A DNA stretch of 64,000 bases from Bugula neritina (lineage: Eukaryota > Bryozoa > Gymnolaemata > Cheilostomatida > Bugulidae): the NCBI GenBank assembly GCA_964035545.1, contig OZ037765.1, forward strand, positions 26,858,504 to 26,922,503. The letters are read 5' to 3'. Below, in pieces: positions 13,280 to 27,100 of the stretch (its first letter is position 1; every line of letters begins with the position of its first letter). The translations under genes and the position numbers were made by a program. Below the pieces are notes generated by a model that ran no database searches, was not told the origin of the DNA, and worked only from the letters and a program-made list of their open reading frames with translations.

Positions 13280-16200
13280 GACGACTGTATGAGAGTTCGT
13301 TGTTTAATGAAATAGGTCACAGGGTTCACATGAATATATATTTTAAAGGAATCCTTGCTAAAATTTAAAAAAGTCAGATAAAAACTAATAGCATTACAAA
13401 TGAATGCTATTTTTATAATTTTTAGACCAATTAATAAAAGAGCATTTTCATAAAACATAAGAATATTTAAATCAGAGAAAAACCAGCAGCTATACACTGC
13501 AGTATTAATGTGATATACTTTTAATTGCGTCTAGTATGATCAGATAATCTGCTAAAGATGCAGTTTATGGGTTTGAATACATAGTAAACAATAAAAGTAG
13601 TGCATAATAAACATATTCTTTAGCTAAACAAAGCTATTTAAAAATTAACAAATACAAACTAGAAATATATGCTTACATCAACTGTGACGTATGTATATAT
13701 TGGTAAAAGTAAAAACAAACGTGTATGTCCATTAATATTTTTCCAAGCATAACAAACAAAAGATTTAAATGACCTAATCAGTTTTTAGTCAATTTGGTGC
13801 AGAATTGTGCAATTTCAACAGTTTTTAGCTTAAATTATCTATGACTAAAATTCTAAAAATATTTTTACATTGAAGGCGTTTTGCTAATTGCTAAACTAAA
13901 ATTTTCTGCTAGTAGCAAAATTAAAATAACTATACTGACACAAATATATTAGTTTATATTGCTACTTAAGATATATAGCTTAAGCTTCTACAAATATGAG
14001 CATCTAACTATCTATACTTATAATAGTTATCACTGCTGAACTGTCATGACAAAGCTAGAATCATTAACTTGACCAATCCAAACACATTTTGACTGACTCA
14101 CGGCAAAGATTTAAAATTTAGATAAGTCAAAATATCATTTTACTAAATAACAGTTCATTTTGAAAATTTCTAGCAAATGCTAGGAATCTTGCACCTGAAT
14201 TAAATGACATTTTAATTTAGACTATTTAAAATAGTTTATGTAACCTACTAATTCTAATATCATTATAATTAATAATCATTGTGATTTAGGTTTGTTTTTT
14301 GTATTACACCAATGTTAATTATTTTATGTTTATAATCATATAAATTAGCAAAGCATGGGGAATGCTGATTTCCGAAAACTTGAACTTGCTAAAATTGTTG
14401 CCTAACCCGACTGCTAAATGTCTTTTTAATTACTATTTAACTTCACTTGGCTAGCCATTAATTTTATTTCTCACCATCTTGAACTAAACCTGAGTCATAC
14501 AGCTGCAGGTATAGAGATTTCATTCCAATAGTTACACAGACATCTACATTATGATAAAGTTGAGACTTATTGCAAGTGCCAGTGTTACACCAATTCTGAC
14601 TGGATTCTAAAAAAGTCTCTCCTTAACTCTACCAGTTTGCAGCACATATGTTGCCCAAATTGAAACTGAAGAGCAAGTAATAAATCTAAAAATCAAATTG
14701 TAAACAAGTAACTGTAAGTAATTAGATCAGCATTCATATTGATATTGACATTTCAGTTCTAATACTAATAGTAACACTAAGAATCACAATTTAGTCTAAA
14801 CCTTACAAACCAGAAGCTGTGGCGTATTATTCCAGGCATATATATTATATAATTATATATTGTGATGATATGAAATGCTATAAGTATATAACTATAATAA
14901 CTACTAAATTTAATTTCAATTTTATAAATATCAATTTTATAAGTGTAACATTATAATTATCAATAACTAAGAAGTTATAAGTGTAACACTATCATTATGA
15001 TATTGATTAACTTTAAGTTTAACTATTAATATTAACAAATAATAATATTAATATTGAATCAATTTTAGGTACGGACTACCGAGTAACAAGATCAGGCATT
15101 TATAATAATTATATTACGCTGTATGATAGTGTGTATGACAATTAAATTAAGAAAAATAGCTCATAGCGAGTTCGTTAAACTTAGAGTCGAGTAATATGGG
15201 CACAGACGCCATCATACTATTACTAACTGGAAGTGTAAAACTAAAAGAATAAAGATAGAGTTGGGTTGCCAAGGTAACTAAAGCAACTTAACTAGGGGCA
15301 CACTATAGATAACTATATCATTTTGATGAGCAACATCAATCATAATATATAGTTATATTAAAAGTAATATAAACTTGTTTTTCTAGCAATTAGAGAACTG
15401 AACAATGCTTGGAACAGCTGTGACACTTACTTTAAATCGATTTAGCAAACAAAAAGTACTGCTTTTAAAGAATGTATTACAATAATAACAAAACACTACG
15501 CTTGAGATCGTGTTTCTTTCCTTCAGTAATAAAGATGACATGTCAAGGACAAATTAGGAACCGGTCCGCAGCAAAGTTGGTAAAAACCTCGAATGACTGT
15601 ATATTTGTGAGTTGGCATTTAAATGCAATTACCAAAAATTTTGCCTTTAGAGAAGCCTCACCTAAAATCATTGCAGTTTTAATAATAACTGCATTTATGA
15701 TGCTAGCTTCGTAATTTTTTAATAATAAATTAAACTCATCATTTTATAGTTCACAGATGTGGTTATAAATTATAATCATAATGATAATATTAATGCTTAT
15801 CTGTTATCACTATGAGTATGACATTGAGTTTGACTATCAGTTATCATTATCACTTTAAGTTTAAATTTATCACTTTAAGTTTATGGCTATGCCTATGTCT
15901 ATGAGTATCAGTATGAGTATGACATTGAATCAATCATTGAGTTTGACTATGAGTTATAGCCTATAGGACTAGGTATACTGATACTCTAACTCATACTTTA
16001 ACTTATAGTTATAGTTATATACTTAGAGTTGAAGTTATCCGGATACTTATACTTATAGTTAATGTTATACTTAGTCTTATAGTTATAGAGTTATAGTTAT
16101 ATTTTAATAGTAATACTAATAGTTTGATACTAATACTAATATTAATAGTAATACTAATAGTCTAATCGTAATACTAATATTAATAGTAATACTAATAGTC

Positions 16201-17804
16201 TAATCGTAATACTAATACTTACTAATACCGGTATTATAGTAATACTAGAACTAATAGTAATAGTAATACTAATTGTATTACTATTGCCATTGGTAATCAT
16301 AATGGTATTAGTAATATTAATATTATTATTTTTAGTTTCAGTAATACTAATACTCATAGTTATTACTAGTCTTAACTATTATTATTACTAATGGTATTAG
16401 TATTACTATTACTAATAGTTTTAGTTATGATAATGATCTTGGACTTGGTAAAACTAAATCACTAAATGAGTATTACCATGATGATGATAATTAACAATTG
16501 GTATTATTATTTGAATTTCACTATTACTGTATTACCGTATTGGTATTGCTTATACTGTTTGAGTATACGTATCCCTATCCAGTATCCACTATGACTATGC
16601 ATGTTGGATATGTAGTGTCTGTGAAAAAGTGAGAACGGGGGTTTATTTTCAGTTGAAGTTTTAGTTTCAGTGTGACTTTAAAACTAAGTCTAAAAATTAT
16701 ATCAAAGTTAACATTGATAATTGTATTTTATGCAGTCCTATACTATTAGTGTTAATAATACTAACCATTTGGAGTAGGTCATTTAGTCATAGCAAAACTA
16801 AAGCAGCATTACTAAATATATTACCAATAGTTGCACCTAATTTTATAGTAATACTGTAAAATAAACAGAATTGGTAATAATATTTACTCAGATATTTATG
16901 TTGGAAATAATATTTATTACTATTATGGATTACTCATAGTCTTATAGTACAAGACACCAATTATTACCATAATTGTGATAATGACAGTCATGAGATCTGT
17001 TTCTCGTGATGTAACAATATTTGCTTATATAACTATATGCTTTCAGCAATGCCTTATATTGCAAATAGACATTGTAATTGTAAAATAATACTCAACATTT
17101 AAAGAGTTATAATTAACTCAATAACTTAGTACCTGTAAACCAAAGTTTAGTTACAGCTAATTTGTAACTGTAATTGTTTCATGTGCCGATAAGGTCTAAG
17201 TTAAAACTTAGACATCATCAGCAGTGAGCTTTAAGTTAGAACTTAGAGTTTTTGCTATTGTTTTTGTTTCTCCTGAAGAGGTGACAAAATTTGATGGTAA
17301 TTGTAACATAAAAAGCACTTTAAATTATTAGTGAATCATCTCACAGTTTTGAAGCGAAAATCATAATGTTTAATTATTGATATATGCATGAAAAAGCATC
17401 TTTTGACATTTAGCCTAGACTCTAGGGTTTCAACATAATTCTGGAGTTGTATTATCAACATAGTTTCCCACAGTGCATTCTTTCATGGGGTAACAACTCT
17501 CTTTCTCAGTTAAGACCATTTATCTAAATTGGTGCCTTGCATCAAGCATGATTGTTTTTTGCATCGAAATGCTTTGATGTTTAGCTTTATATTTGTCTCA
17601 TGATATTATTTTATAAGAAATTCACTGTATTGCAGTTCAAAGTTGTTCATATAATGTAGAAATATGAAGCTGGTTGTAACAGTGCCTTCTGTTTCTTAAT
17701 ATCTACATATTCATTAGCAATTTTCATTTTAAGTTTTAGATTGTTAGAAGTTGAAGAATATTAGTTTTTACATCACTCAAACAGAATATTTATAAGTTTC
17801 CAAT
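13280..17804. other. Head-to-head spacer between MAPK15 and SEC13
   Basis: About 4.5 kb of AT-rich sequence between the two start codons. It should hold both promoters and any 5' UTR exons, but I cannot place a transcription start. Small patches richer in CpG occur near 15.06-15.2 kb and 15.54-15.6 kb. The open frame at 15472-15714 has no recognisable protein features. A low-complexity block occupies 15.77-16.56 kb. Confidence 0.5.
15770..16560. repeat. Degenerate TAATACTAATAGT low-complexity block
   Basis: About 800 bp built from short words such as AATACTAATAGT, TAGTATTACTAT, TATGAGTATGAC and CTTATAGTTATA. The words occur in both orientations and so are locally self-complementary. There is no coding character. 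Similar blocks lie in most other spacers of the window. Confidence 0.8.
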
Positions 17805-20800
17805 ATGGTAAGTAACAAATTATATACTGACTGCTCTTTATATGCAAATAGTATTTCACTCTTTCTATTTGTTTTGTGGCTTAATTATTTTTTTATTTTT
17901 TCAGATGTCTGTAATGCAGACAATTGATACAGCCCATGATGACATGATAGTAAGTCTTGTATTCACTTTGCTTATTTAATATGCTGTGTTAATTTATACC
18001 TTGTCTTTGAATGTCAGGCAGCAAAATAAGAATTTATCCCTGTTTAAGTATTACTTTTAGATGGCTTATGAGATTTTTTTATTGTATAGACACTACTAAA
18101 TGTAATTCCTATCATTATATTCATTGTTTGAAAAAAATTAGTAGTAGTTGTCTTCTTTTTTACTAACCTATCATCAAGTTCTAAATAATATGAGTAACAT
18201 GCAAGTATGCAATAATACTGAAAATTTATTCTATTCAATTGTGTTACTTAAGTAATCATAATCAACTTACATTATTTTGAAAATTGTAGGCAACTGCTTG
18301 AAATTCTGTACAAAGCTGCCATGATAAATGCTTAAATGCTTAACTGAAAATATTTCCTCCTAACTGAAAATATTTTCAGCTCATAGCTGTATGCATAAGG
18401 CTGCCTTTATCAGAAAGTAGTGCTTTCTCTTTGATATTAGACATGCTAATACTCAATTTCAGAATTATCAGCATCTTCTTTGCTATGTGAGTGCAACACT
18501 TGTAATAATGCGTTTTATTTGTTGTGTTTTCCCCATCAGCATGATGCACAAATGGATTATTTTGGAATTAAACTTGCCACTTGCTCCTCTGACAGAGCAA
18601 TCAGAGTGTTTGATGTGAAGCAAGAACAGTACACACTACAGCAAGAACTTATGGGGTTAGTTTTAATTACTCAGTGTCTCTATAATTACAATCAAATAAC
18701 TAATGTTAGTCCTTAAAATCAGTATAGAAGGATTAACGTTAATTTAGTTCAAATATGTTTTTGTTGTTTATATTTTATTATTTGAAGTTGTCTTTTTAAT
18801 GTGATAGTTATCAAGTAAAACAACTTACTGCAAAGGCTTGCTGACATGTACTTGGCGTTGAGCCAAATGCTTTGGCAATTATTCAGTACTGTTGCATTAC
18901 TAATTTATAATATTATGCAGATTTTCACTCCAGTTTTTTTTAGTAAGTTTTGTTGAACTATTCAACTTTTCATTTGTCTGTTTTCAGGCACGAAGGCCCT
19001 GTGTGGCAGCTGGCGTGGGCGCATCCAAAGTTCGGTTCCATTTTGGCATCATGTAGTTATGACAAAAAGGTAGTCATATGGAAAGAAATCAACAGGAAGT
19101 GGTCTCCTATCTATGAATATAAAGACCACGAATCGTCAGGTAGTATAATACATTCTTTAATTTTTTTATTGTAGATTTCTTAAGTTGTTGCTACTTTCTT
19201 CCTCTAGTTTTCTAGCATTTGTATCATATTTGTGTGATAATCTTTCCTAAATTGTGTATTACAATATAACTCTATTTAATCATAAAAAACAGTAGTTATC
19301 ATCCCTTGCACTGTGAGTTCTGTGTTCGTATTGAAGAGCCGCAAATCTAAAACTAAGTTCGCATTACTCGTTGTCCTGGATTGTCACTTTTCCATACACT
19401 ACAATTTTAAAATAGTCATGTTTTTCTACTTTTCCTGGTTTGATTTATGTTCACTGCATTGATTTTAGTAGTAAAAAATACATCATATTTTTGTACTTGG
19501 GTTTTGAACAAGTTGTATATCTTCTCGTATGTGATTATTTTTAGTAAACTCCGTAGCATGGGCACCTCACGAGTTTGGGCTACTGTTAGCATGCGGCAGT
19601 TCAGACTGCTCTATTTCATTGATCTCTAGTGAAGGTAAGCCCATTATTTAGTGCTCAATATATGTAGAATAAACATAAACATTAGCATTCTAGATATCTT
19701 CAGCATTTTGCAAATATATATGTATATACACTGTGTGTATTTCATAATTAATATACTTTTAGTTATAATTTTTTGTTATAAAAATTGCATTTCATACTGA
19801 AAGAATAAATATGTTCTGCTTGTATATGTAGATGGTGAGCAGTGGGACTCTAAAAGAATACAAAATGCTCACAGTGTAAGTTTCTTTGACATTGTCTAGT
19901 TTCTCTTTGTAAAAATAAGTAACTAAAATTTCCAAAAAAACTCCAATACATGTAATAATATATTTGTGTTTATTCTGAGTTGTTGTATTTTAACCAGATT
20001 GGTTGCAATGCTGTGTGCTGGGCACCCGCTACGTCACCCGTTAGTCTGCTAGAGACGTCTGCGGACTCGAGGCCAGAACTTACAAAGCGCCTGGTGTCTG
20101 GTGGCTGTGATACTTTTATTAAAATCTGGAAGTATGTTTCTCAGAATTGTCTATCAGCTATCATTTTTATAGCCAGCCTAACATGGATACTCTTTACTTT
20201 CAAAGTATTATGTTGTTATTTTTCAAGAGATTGGATATTTTACTTTTGGTCACCTATAGTATATTATGAATATGTAACCACATATTAGTTGTGAAGCATG
20301 CACTTTTATCCACCTACTGTGTATAATACATATGCCAATGCTGTGAATCAGTAGCCTGTATTGTATTTATACAATCTATGTGTTTCATAACAAAGGGAAG
20401 AAGATGGTGAGTGGGTTGAAGACACAAAACTAGAAGGTCATAGCGATTGGGTGAGGGACGTAGCATGGGCCCCCGCCACAGGTCTAAATAGAAGTCAAAT
20501 AGCCAGTTGCTCACAGGTAAATATTAATATATTAGCATTTCATCAAATCTTAATAGATTACCAACAGTCAGTATATCTGGCAATGCTAAACGATAGTAAC
20601 TTCATCTATACAGGCAAATTGCAATAGTCTAATTTGAGCATCACTATCTTAAACACTTGATGCATATTACAAACACACTTTACTGCATGCAGTGTAGTCA
20701 GCAGCTGTGTGCTCAATGCTTTACCTCCTCAGCAGCTGCCATTTGAGCTTTGCTCGCTATACTTGAAAGTACTAAGGCTAAAAACAGGCTCATCGGAGTT

Positions 20801-23281
20801 GTGGTTGTTTGTCATGGGCTGAATTCTTCGTTTGCCATGTTTTGTTTTCACACGAGAGTTTTTCTCGGCTTCTTGTGAACTCAGAGATACAAACAAGTCA
20901 TCAAACTTAGCTGATAGTACTCCACACTTGCAGAATGTAATAAGAAATATTTTTCTGAATTTTCTTGCAAATAATATGTAGATAATAAAGTTAACTGACG
21001 ATGCAGTGGACACAAGTACATTAGCAATTGTGCGGTAGTAGATGTTAGAAGATATCGGGTAAATAGCCTCAGCTACTTTGAAGTGTTGTAATTCTCTCGC
21101 TATTTGATGAACTGTTCGAAGGATTTTCAGTGTAAAGATCGGTAGTGTGAGAATGGTAAACGTGGTCACGATGATTACTATCATCTTCGTCAAGTTTCTG
21201 CTATTAATTAAATGTTTCTTGTCTTTTGATGTGATGTTCCCATTCCTCATATTCAAGTACCTTTTCTGCATCTCTTGCAGAGCTTTGTAAAGTCTCACAT
21301 TGAAAACAATCAGCAGTACCATTGGCCCCAGATCAGTAAGGACTGCCGCCATGAATATTTTATATATAACTTGGTAGTAGTTGTCCTGGTGTAGCCGATC
21401 CCATTCTCTAATTCGAACCACTTTTAACACTTGATTCAAATAAAAATTCTCTCTATATAATCCTCCATATCTGAACACTTTGTATTCAAACATTAATGGA
21501 ATATTATATACAACAACGAATATCATGAGAACTATTAAGATGATGTATATGTTTCGCTTCCTCCGAATCATCATAGGCTTGCAGACTGCGATGTATCGGT
21601 CAATAGTGACCATAACAGTAAGCACTACAGTGCCGTACCTAGCTGCAGAATGCATGGGAAGAATAAAGTAGATTATTGCTGTTGCGAATCTTTCAGCTAA
21701 GTCACTGTTATAGTGATTGGACTCCGTGTAGTAGTATATGTAGCTTCTTAGGCAGTTGTTTAGAATAGCAAAACTAAGAGTGAGAATGCCAGATATGGCC
21801 AAAGACTTTAGGATGATGTTGGTAGAGTTTGAAGTTGTGTCTTTGTTCAGCACTATAATTGCCAGGAAGTTCCCTAAAATTGGATAGTGGATTATGCAAG
21901 TTTTGTTCAAGAATCCCTGACACACTCCATTTATGCAGTAAATAAAATATTCATATATTTCTTAGATGTCATCTATATATTGTTTGAGGGTTGTACGCTC
22001 AAACAATTTTATGTAGTTCATAGCTAAGATATTTATAAATATTTTAATGCTGCATTAAATTCTTTAATAATAATAATCTAGCTAAAATATAATGAGTTCG
22101 ACATTTTACCCATCGTACTTTCAAAAGTATGAACTTCCACATCTGTACATACCTATTATTCCAAATACTGAAATAATGCTGTGTATCACAATCTCCATGA
22201 CGAAATTCCATGTCTTGTGGGCCACCGGGAGACATTCATAAGCTGCTGTTAAATTAATGCAATAGTAAGAATATAGTTCGTCCAGATCTTCCTCACTGAT
22301 GATAAACTCAGTAGTGGTTATCCCTTGTGTTGTATTCATGTTTCAGGCTTCTGTGTACTAATGTAAGCAGTCGAGCAGTTCATAGCATATTATATTGACT
22401 TTATTGCATAGATGTAGCACCTCTCCACTCTTCCTCAGCCAATCTACAAGTGTTGAAAACTATGTATAAATGTTTATGGCCACTTGAAATTAAGGCTTAT
22501 ATACCACTTGATCTTTAGCTAATGACGCTCATTTAAATGTTATTACTCCATTACTTACAAGTTTGTATATTATTGGTTGAATAAAGTCTGTAGGCTACTC
22601 TTAGGTGCTGTCTATATATACTAGTAGCTTTCCCACTTTACTTCCTTCACTCTATATATATTTGGTTTTATCCTGTATGCTTTTAAAGGATAAATAAAGT
22701 ACAGTGATTGAAAAAATATCATTGTTTTAAAGTTGCTAGTTATAAAATATTTCTAACGATCAATGCTAGCACGGTTGACCACCTCCCTATAATTTTTAAT
22801 GATGAAAGCTAATGTCTAGTTGGCTATGCAGTCACTGTACTCTGATACATGGAAAGACTATGATCCACAGATTGCTCAAGTTCCCGCGGTGTATTTTTTA
22901 GGATGGAAGAGTGATTATTTGGACCAATAACGGTTCCACTGCAAGTTGGACATCTAAAGAGTTGTTAAAATCTAATGACGTAGTCTGGCATGCAAGCTGG
23001 TCACTAACTGGAAATATTTTGGCCATATCAGGAGGAGACAATAAGGTGTGTATAATTATTATTTTGCTTGTCTAGTCATTGTGTTAGTTGTAGACAAATT
23101 GAACTGCATAGTATTGAATAAAAAAGATTTTGACAAATTTGTTTGCCATAAACATGAATTTTTAAAGGCTTCACATTTTTTTTAGGTCACTCTGTGGAAA
23201 GAAGCTATTGATGGTAATTGGCAGTGCATTAGTGATGTTAGTAAGAGTCAAGATAATGAAATTAAGCAAGTTCAAGGATAA
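17805..23281 (+). CDS. SEC13: SEC13, WD-repeat subunit of COPII coat and nuclear pore
   Basis: Exons 17805-17807 (the ATG alone), 17905-17949, 18540-18655, 18988-19139, 19545-19634, 19832-19875, 19998-20131, 20396-20516, 22902-23045 and 23186-23281 join in phase to 314 residues; human is 322. Family signatures are clear: [108 protein letters not shown] and VSGGDNK-like SGGDNKVTLWK. Sec13 is an open six-bladed propeller. It pairs with Sec31 in the outer COPII coat, with Nup145C/Nup96 in the Y-complex, and with SEACAT/GATOR2. The second exon begins with another ATG, so translation could also start at 17905. The 2,385-bp intron 20517-22901 contains an antisense GPCR gene. Confidence 0.97.
20729..22339 (-). 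CDS. Class A peptide-type GPCR (FMRFamide-receptor-like), nested in a SEC13 intron
   Basis: Two exons, 22339-22153 and 21873-20729, join in phase to 443 residues. The intron falls inside TM1, right after FGIIG and before NFLAIIVLN. The acidic N-terminus (about 45 residues) carries N-glycosylation sites NTT and NLT. Seven hydrophobic segments follow: TM1 47-71, TM2 about 82-101, TM3 about 127-153 ending in DRYIAVCKP (DRY at 154-156), then TM4-TM7 and a basic cytoplasmic tail. The DRY context and the SSVNFIIY ending of TM7 resemble the invertebrate FMRFamide/orphan peptide receptor group, so a neuropeptide ligand is likely but not shown. Oddities: NFIIY replaces NPxxY, and I see no cysteine at the usual TM3 position or in extracellular loop 2. 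It lies entirely inside the SEC13 intron, on the opposite strand. Confidence 0.92.
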
Positions 23282-24105
23282 TGGGTTTTGACATTTTGTT
23301 ATATAATTTGTTATACACTTTAAGTTATAGGTTTTCTAGTTTCAGGAGAAGCAGTATAATGCTTTACAATATAAATTATATTATATGGTGCAGTTGCTCT
23401 GCTTTACATTTAATATGGTCATTAATATACTGTTGCTGGTTATGTTTTCAGAAAGCAATGCTTTTTCAATGCAATAGTATGTAAATATCTGTAATATATC
23501 ATTGATTATTCCTACTCTCACATATTTACAAGAATATTATTTGGTATATAAATAGCTCAAGCATGATAGGATAGTTGTAATCGCAAGGTGATATCTTGAG
23601 TGGTTGTGACATCAATGGAAATTGACAAGATAAAAGGTGTTGTATTTCATACTTGCATTTATTACATAATAACTACTAAAACTGTTGAATATCATTTCAT
23701 ATACAAAAAACACAAATGTGTTGTGTTGCCAGCATTAACCTAACATATTTTACACATTTTGATGGATGGATAATATAACCTAGTAGTAGTTATATGTAGA
23801 GCATATGTACATAGTATAAATGACTGCTGAAGAAAAACGGTGCACCATCATCAGCAATATTATAGCTAACTCATGCATAAATGGAGAACTAAAATGGGTT
23901 ACCTTAGCAATAATAAAAACGTTCGGCTTTTCAGATACAAACAGATGTATTCAAAACGTGTCTTAGTAAAAATTTCCTAGTCATTGATCATTATCACAAG
24001 TTAGAAATAGCAGTTTTATTAAATGTTTTAAGGATTCCAAAATGACTCAGATAGAATTCCCATTTTATTTACTGCGTTGGAGTAAAAAGAGCGTAGCATT
24101 ATGTG
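23282..24105. other. Convergent spacer between SEC13 and TOP1
   Basis: About 820 bp between two converging stop codons. It should contain both 3' UTRs. I see no gene. Confidence 0.6.
24064..24069 (-). terminator. Probable TOP1 polyadenylation signal
   Basis: AATAAA on the minus strand, 37 bp beyond the TOP1 stop codon. The spacing is short but acceptable for a polyadenylation signal. Confidence 0.4.
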
Positions 24106-27100
24106 TTATTCAATAAATTCAAATTCTGGGCCAGCCATGTCAATGGCCCACATGAACTTTTGCCGCTGCGTTTTGTTATACACTTTCTCTATTGGTATGT
24201 CGTACTTTTTACACCAGGCTACTGATATTCTAGGATCTAGATAGTTGAGTTTGGAGGTTCCCAAGGCAATATCTTTGTTTTCATCCTACAATAGAATGTA
24301 GATCACAGTTCTTCAAGAAATTCATTATCATGCATAACATAAAATTACCTTGTAATATAAGGGAACATTCTCAACAATTTTTACGAGACTTACCATTGAA
24401 CAACAGTACTTTGAATGTTGATAACAAGATATCTGAGAGAAACACTACCCTGCACTAAGTGTAGTAATGGTGATAATAAAAAGTTGCAATCGTATAACTT
24501 CATAAAACCAAATTACTCACAACAAATAAAAATCCTTACAGCTAGACACATAGGTGTGATATTACAGCCACATGAGTGGTTTTATAAAACTGAGGGCGCC
24601 TTCAATAAACCATTAAATTTGATGCGATAAAAAGCCTAGATATGACAGCAAGGGTTCTTGACGTACTTTGTCAGTGGCCTGCAGCTCCAACTTGTGTAAC
24701 TGCTCTTTTATCCTTTCAACAGCCTTCTTCTTTTTCTCCACATTACTAAAGTACAATGACACATGCAAGTCACACAGACACTGATATTAGAATGATATCA
24801 GAACTTTACAGGCAATATGAACGACTTTTAAAACCAAGAAAGTGTTTATTTAAATAAGTTGAAAATTCAAATGTTTCTATAAGATAAAAGTGCATTTAGT
24901 CAAAAGGAGAGTGGGTGTGGAATGGATAATAGGCTAGCACAATAATGCCAACCTTTGCAACATTTCAAAAACTGGATGTAAATAATTTTGTAGAAGAATA
25001 CCTTGCAACAGTGGTAGACCTGCTGTTTTTGGCCTGCTGCTTGGCATCCTTAAGCTGTTTATTAGCTTCTTTGAGATCTTTTTTCTTGTTTTCTATTTTT
25101 TCAGACATCCGCTCCATTTGTTGGGAGAAGTTTTTGGGTACTGCACGTTGATGGTTACACAGAACTGCAACCGCCCTATTGGCTCTGTTGTAGGCCAGCA
25201 GCTTTGCAGCCACATTATCATCCTCTATCAAGGAGAACATAACTTCAGTAAATAATGCGGTCATTGGAAATAGTATTGTTGGCAATATTTTAATTGCATG
25301 GGTTTATAGCAAATAGTTTGCCTGACACCAAAAACTATTTAGATAGATCGTTGATGTTGATCAATAAAATGAACTGATAGCCACCTTTAGTGAGCAGATT
25401 GAGCTGTTCTTCAAGAGTGCGAGAAGCATTGTAAGTACGGAACACTTTTGCAGTCAGGCCTTCCATGATGTCTTGAAGATGCTTGTTTAAAATGCTAGTC
25501 TAAAATTATAGAGCAACGGCAATGCAGCAGGTGAGAAAGAAACAGAATATTCAACTCAGGTATATAATAGTTTACTAACAGAAGTTCAAAGGTAAACAAA
25601 AAGTCGTATGTACATACATTGAGTCTATCAAAGAGATCATCTCCCTCGTTTTTATTCTCCATGAATAGCTTAAGGTTCTTGAAGACGCGCTTTTCCACGG
25701 ACACTGAGTTCTGGTACCTAAAAACCCAACGAATACTTGTGATCAAAATATTACACAGTATTGACACCAGTTGCATACATCTAGCAGACGAGCATCAAGA
25801 GCAGACAACTGCTATTCATTTTTATATTGTGTAGCTGCAAAAAACTAAATTCAAAGAAAATATATGACCAATTATGAAACAAAGTGTATAGAGCAGCCAT
25901 TATAATAGAAGTATTACACCATGGTGTGTCTAGCTTACGTGACGTAAAGTTCAAAGACAACGATAAAGCATGCGAACCTAATGGAATCTTTTCCAAGAAA
26001 GTCAAACTCGACTACATTTTCGAGATCATCCTTTTGCTCGTGAAGCTTGACATGCTCGTAGCGCAAGGAGCAGCAGCCTACCGTGTCAGCAGACTCATCA
26101 GAGTCCTTCTCATTGCCAGCTCTCAGGGCCAACTTATCTGAAACATGATATCAAATGTTAACTCTTTGTCTCTAAACCATTTAGAGAAAGACAGTTACGG
26201 CCAGAAATATAATAAACCAAACGGCATGTAACATTTATCTTGAAGTTAAAGTTCCTTGAGGGATATTGATATTCCATTGTGTTGGAAAACAAATCTGACT
26301 GTCATTAGATTTATTCTGGTGTATCAAGAAAAGCAAGTTAGTCATACTGATATCAGCTTTTAGAAAACTAAACTCAACATTTGAACAAGACTAGTATACA
26401 ACCCAAGGTAAACCTGCCGGATTATTCAACATGTACTACTAAATTGTTACAAAAGGCACAGACTATTTTTCGTTTAAAACAAGAAATATATATTTCTTGG
26501 CCGTACCAAACGATGTGCAATGCAATTACGTTTTATAAAAAAAAATACAAAGCAATAAAACATGAAGTTTACCAATAAAGTAAATAGCCACAGCTCGTTG
26601 CCTTATTTTCATTTCCTTGCTTTTCCAGTCATTTGTGTAGTTTTCTCGAACTTTATCAATAATTGTATGAAGTTTTCTAGCCTTTTCATACTTCTGCCAA
26701 TCTTTCTCCCCCTTCAACCTGCTAGCAGGGTTCAACATCACATATTTTATCTGACCTTGAATGTTCTCCGTCCATGTGGCCAGCCATGTCACCTCATTGT
26801 CACTCCTTACCTGTAATTCAACATTGAATATTCCTGTAATTTATAAATAATATATGCAAAACTTTACGTTACACAACAAGCCAAATCGCTAGAAAAGATA
26901 GCTGATGGCCTAACTTAATTTTTCAAATGCTGTAACCATGACAACAAAAACATTAACTACATATCCTAACTTAACCCACTCATTTATCTGCTTAACTATT
27001 GCACTTTTCATAAAAATGAGTTTCTACTTCGCTTCAGCGGATATCACTAATCTGGTTCAAATTCAGCAACAAAAAATTCACTCTAATATGTCAATCACAT

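Noticed and set aside
15472-15714. 80-residue open frame upstream of SEC13
   Set aside because: No family motif, no partner exons and no codon-level signal. It is likely chance, though the local CpG patch could mark a 5' UTR.
21978-22010. Short hairpin (ATTGTTTGAG ... CTCAAACAAT) in the GPCR intron
   Set aside because: A 10-bp stem in AT-rich DNA is expected by chance, and there is no terminator-like context in a eukaryotic gene.
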